In this document: positions 62,210 to 64,000 of the stretch, in pieces
How the letters are laid out: every line of letters starts with the position of its first letter
How positions within the stretch are numbered: the first letter of the stretch is position 1
Source: B30-G6 sp964633115
GTDB taxonomy: Bacteria; Desulfobacterota; Desulfobacteria; Desulfobacterales; B30-G6
Length of the DNA: 64,000 nt
Reading direction: 5' to 3'
Assembly: GCA_964633115.1 (NCBI GenBank)
Contig: CAZWEO010000017.1
Span: 3,138-67,137, forward strand
Made by a program: the position numbers and the translations under genes
Notes under the pieces: generated by a model
The model's input: only the letters and a program-made list of their open reading frames with translations
Told to the model about the DNA's origin: nothing
Databases searched by the model: none

Positions 62210-62956
62210 CTAGAATACAAAATCGATACTGAATAGCATGCCTTTAAAGTCCATGTTTGTACCTGCATAACTATTCAGAATCTGGTATTTATAACTGATA
62301 TTCAGGAAAGACTTTTCAGACAAGGGTAAGGTAAGCCCAGCTTGGCTAGAATAGATTTCCCCCTTAACACCAAAGTGTAGCAGGTCTCCTTCAGATTCAT
62401 CCTCATCGGAGTCATCTTTATATTCAACTTCGGATTCAGCTTGATACAAACCAGCTGATAGAATGGCTGTCAGGGTCAGACCATTTTGCTTCAATTCTTT
62501 ATTAAGAGAGATTCCCACCATTCCAGCATCAATTGAATTAGATCCCTGGCTCTCCCATTCTTGGTCCTGATAATTCTGGGGTGAGTATCGAATGCCTTTA
62601 TAGCCAGTAACAACAGCCAGGTTTGAATTGACTAAGTACCCAAACACCACATCAGTGTCTTCACGCGGTGTTTTCATACTGTAATTCCGCCAGCGAAGAT
62701 CATAGTCCGTTGATGTTCTCATATAGGTAATGCCAGCGAAATATTTATCCATGCTTATTTTGACGCTTGGACCAATTAAAAAAGACGACCCCATGAATTT
62801 TCCATCGGAGTTAGGGCGATAAATCCAGGTGTTTTGCCATATTTTCACACTCGTGGTCACAACCACTTCTGGTGATGCTTTCGCCACACATACCGGCCAA
62901 CTAAGCATAAATGTGAGCATCAGTACAAAAGTTAGGTTGGCTCTTTTTTTTATCAT
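62210..62956 (-). CDS. Putative outer-membrane beta-barrel protein
   Basis: A 248-residue protein with a signal peptide (residues 1-27, ending VAKA). Alternating amphipathic strands run through the rest, and the terminal residue is phenylalanine after SIDFV, the usual BAM-targeting ending. An acidic loop (YKDDSDEDESEGD) lies near residue 180. I do not recognise a family. It is encoded directly after the caspase-like gene on the same strand. AT-rich compared with its left neighbours. Confidence 0.65.
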   Translation of the reverse strand: MIKKRANLTFVLMLTFMLSWPVCVAKASPEVVVTTSVKIWQNTWIYRPNSDGKFMGSSFLIGPSVKISMDKYFAGITYMRTSTDYDLRWRNYSMKTPREDTDVVFGYLVNSNLAVVTGYKGIRYSPQNYQDQEWESQGSNSIDAGMVGISLNKELKQNGLTLTAILSAGLYQAESEVEYKDDSDEDESEGDLLHFGVKGEIYSSQAGLTLPLSEKSFLNISYKYQILNSYAGTNMDFKGMLFSIDFVF

Positions 62957-62971
62957 ACTATGCCTGTCAGG

Positions 62972-63893
62972 TTAAAATGTTGGCAAGACCCGGTGTTTCG
63001 GTAACTTGGTGGCCGATTGCTTGGGAAGAGAGAAATAAAAATCACCTTCCAGGGATGATGATTGCCAAGGAATCTGCTGCCCATTGGTATTCACGCGCAC
63101 AGTCGCCCGTATCTGTTTAAAAACCTCTTCGATTTTTAGACCTTCAACCTGAATCGTGTCTGCCAATGCTTTTGTAAATACACTGTTTGCGTATTCACCA
63201 TCCACTGCCACCGAGCCGGGGCCGGTCGCATAGGCAATAAAAGTTCCCCGGGGCGCATCCACCGTAGCAAGTCCACGCGTCCCGCCGCGGGTACTTCTTT
63301 TGAATGGGTTGTTGCGGCAGGCGTCTAAAATGACGATGTTCAAACGATTTTGAGCCGCATCCATCTTAGCTAAAACTCGCCCTACGTCAACCGATTCAAA
63401 TTCGACATCCTGTTCGGAGTCGATTACGGCGCCCACGGGTATTAAATAATTGTGACCTTTTACCTGCATGCCGTGACCAGCGTAGAAAAAGAGACCCACG
63501 CCGCCTTCCCGGATTTTACGACCAAAATCAACGATAAGACGTTTCATTTGGTTTTGGGTAGCATTTTCAGCCCGAATGGTTTCAAAACCCAAATGCTTGA
63601 GAGTCTTTTCCATTAGGCGCACATCGTTGATGGGATTTTTGAGGGGAGCGGTCTGATAATCACTATTACCAATTAAAAGGGCTACCCGTTTTTCTAACGT
63701 CATCACCTTAAGCTGTTTTTCCAGGTCGCGCTGTTTGATTACCGTTCAGTGCCAAATTGAGAATCAAGGGGGTTTGGGTAGCGCTATTTTGAGCCAATTC
63801 TGAATTAATGGCTTGTATCGCGTATGGGTGATCCCCAAGGGGTTCCAATATCGACAGGATAGTGATAAGAAAAATGCCGAACCACTTCATCAT
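62972..63893 (-). CDS. Secreted caspase-like peptidase (C14), probable frameshift
   Basis: The intact part (62972-63706, 244 residues) is a caspase-fold domain: RVALLIGNSDYQ, the catalytic histidine in FYAGHGMQ (His78) and cysteine in LDACRNNPF (Cys130). Upstream, a separate frame (63708-63893) gives MMKWFGIFLITILSI, a signal peptide-like start. Removing one A from the AAAAA run near 63717 would join the two into one protein of about 306 residues. This suggests a homopolymer indel, or a true mutation. Alternatively the second frame starts by itself at ATG 63706 after AAGGTG. Such proteases cleave proteins in the periplasm or after damage; the target is unknown. Confidence 0.75.
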
Positions 63894-64000
63894 CTGAAAG
63901 CGTCTCGCAGTATTTCATTGTTTGTATGGTTTTAATGTGGAAAGCTTAGCACTACAGCGAAACATAGACCTTTAATTTTTTAGCGTGTAACACTCTTTTC

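Noticed and set aside
63708..63893. Possible third selenoprotein, since the caspase gene is split by a stop
   Set aside because: The stop is TAA and the downstream frame is in a different phase, so a frameshift and not Sec recoding is the explanation.

Overview
The window looks like chromosome from an anaerobic, mid-GC Desulfobacterota bacterium (Desulfobacterales-like). Reasons: two complete branched-chain amino-acid (Liv-type) ABC operons, many acyl-CoA enzymes (two AMP-forming acyl-CoA ligases, a crotonase, a hot-dog thioesterase, an FadH-like flavoenzyme, two nitronate-monooxygenase-like flavoproteins), C1/corrinoid proteins (an MtrA-like protein, a non-pyrrolysine MttB homologue, a MetF fused to a MetV-type cysteine domain), a sigma-54 regulator, a Tat-exported ferredoxin with a membrane partner, and two UGA-recoded selenoproteins. 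This placement is inferred from gene content only. I saw no rRNA, tRNA, transposase, phage gene or CRISPR array.

Layout. 1-2.8 kb: AT-rich stretch with a tandem pair of periplasmic solute-binding proteins, the MtrA-like corrinoid protein and a small unknown gene. 3-9.8 kb (minus): a GAF/TM/SPOR-like protein, two nitronate monooxygenase paralogues, a thioesterase and an FadH-like enoate reductase. 10.1-11.7 kb (plus): MetF-MetV fusion. 11.7-19.3 kb (minus): a Cys-rich PAS sigma-54 activator followed by a matching -24/-12 promoter and a DUF2892-TolC-MFP-RND efflux operon. 20-22.4 kb (plus): thioredoxin, FmdB-like zinc ribbon, four-cluster ferredoxin and cytochrome-b-like membrane protein. 22.5-33.8 kb: MttB homologue, class-V aminotransferase, a polar amino-acid ABC transporter, GNAT, crotonase, dihydrolipoamide dehydrogenase, another amino-acid binding protein and an M14-type deacylase. 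33.9-46.5 kb: cation efflux protein, ACT protein, acyl-CoA ligase, universal stress protein, a liv operon that contains a long-chain acyl-CoA synthetase gene, and a GAF-PAS-LuxR regulator. 46.6-53 kb: LOG protein, selenocysteine glutaredoxin, HPr, enzyme I, SmpB, YajD-like HNH protein, a secreted DsbA-like selenoprotein and MutM. 53-56.4 kb: lutABC lactate oxidation genes. 56.6-62 kb: cupin, two gene remnants (adenosine deaminase and RidA C-termini) and a second liv operon. 62-64 kb: outer-membrane-like protein and a secreted caspase-like peptidase gene with an apparent frameshift.

How it fits together: amino and organic acids enter through four ABC systems, are activated to CoA thioesters and oxidised, and C1 units pass through corrinoid/folate enzymes. 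Electron carriers and thiol/selenol proteins supply redox balance.

The strongest non-routine signals are the two UGA (selenocysteine) genes, which simple ORF calling breaks or misses. Next come the sigma-54 efflux unit, the bacterial MtrA homologue, and several families of intergenic inverted repeats. One of these families has two copies whose arms match across almost the whole element.
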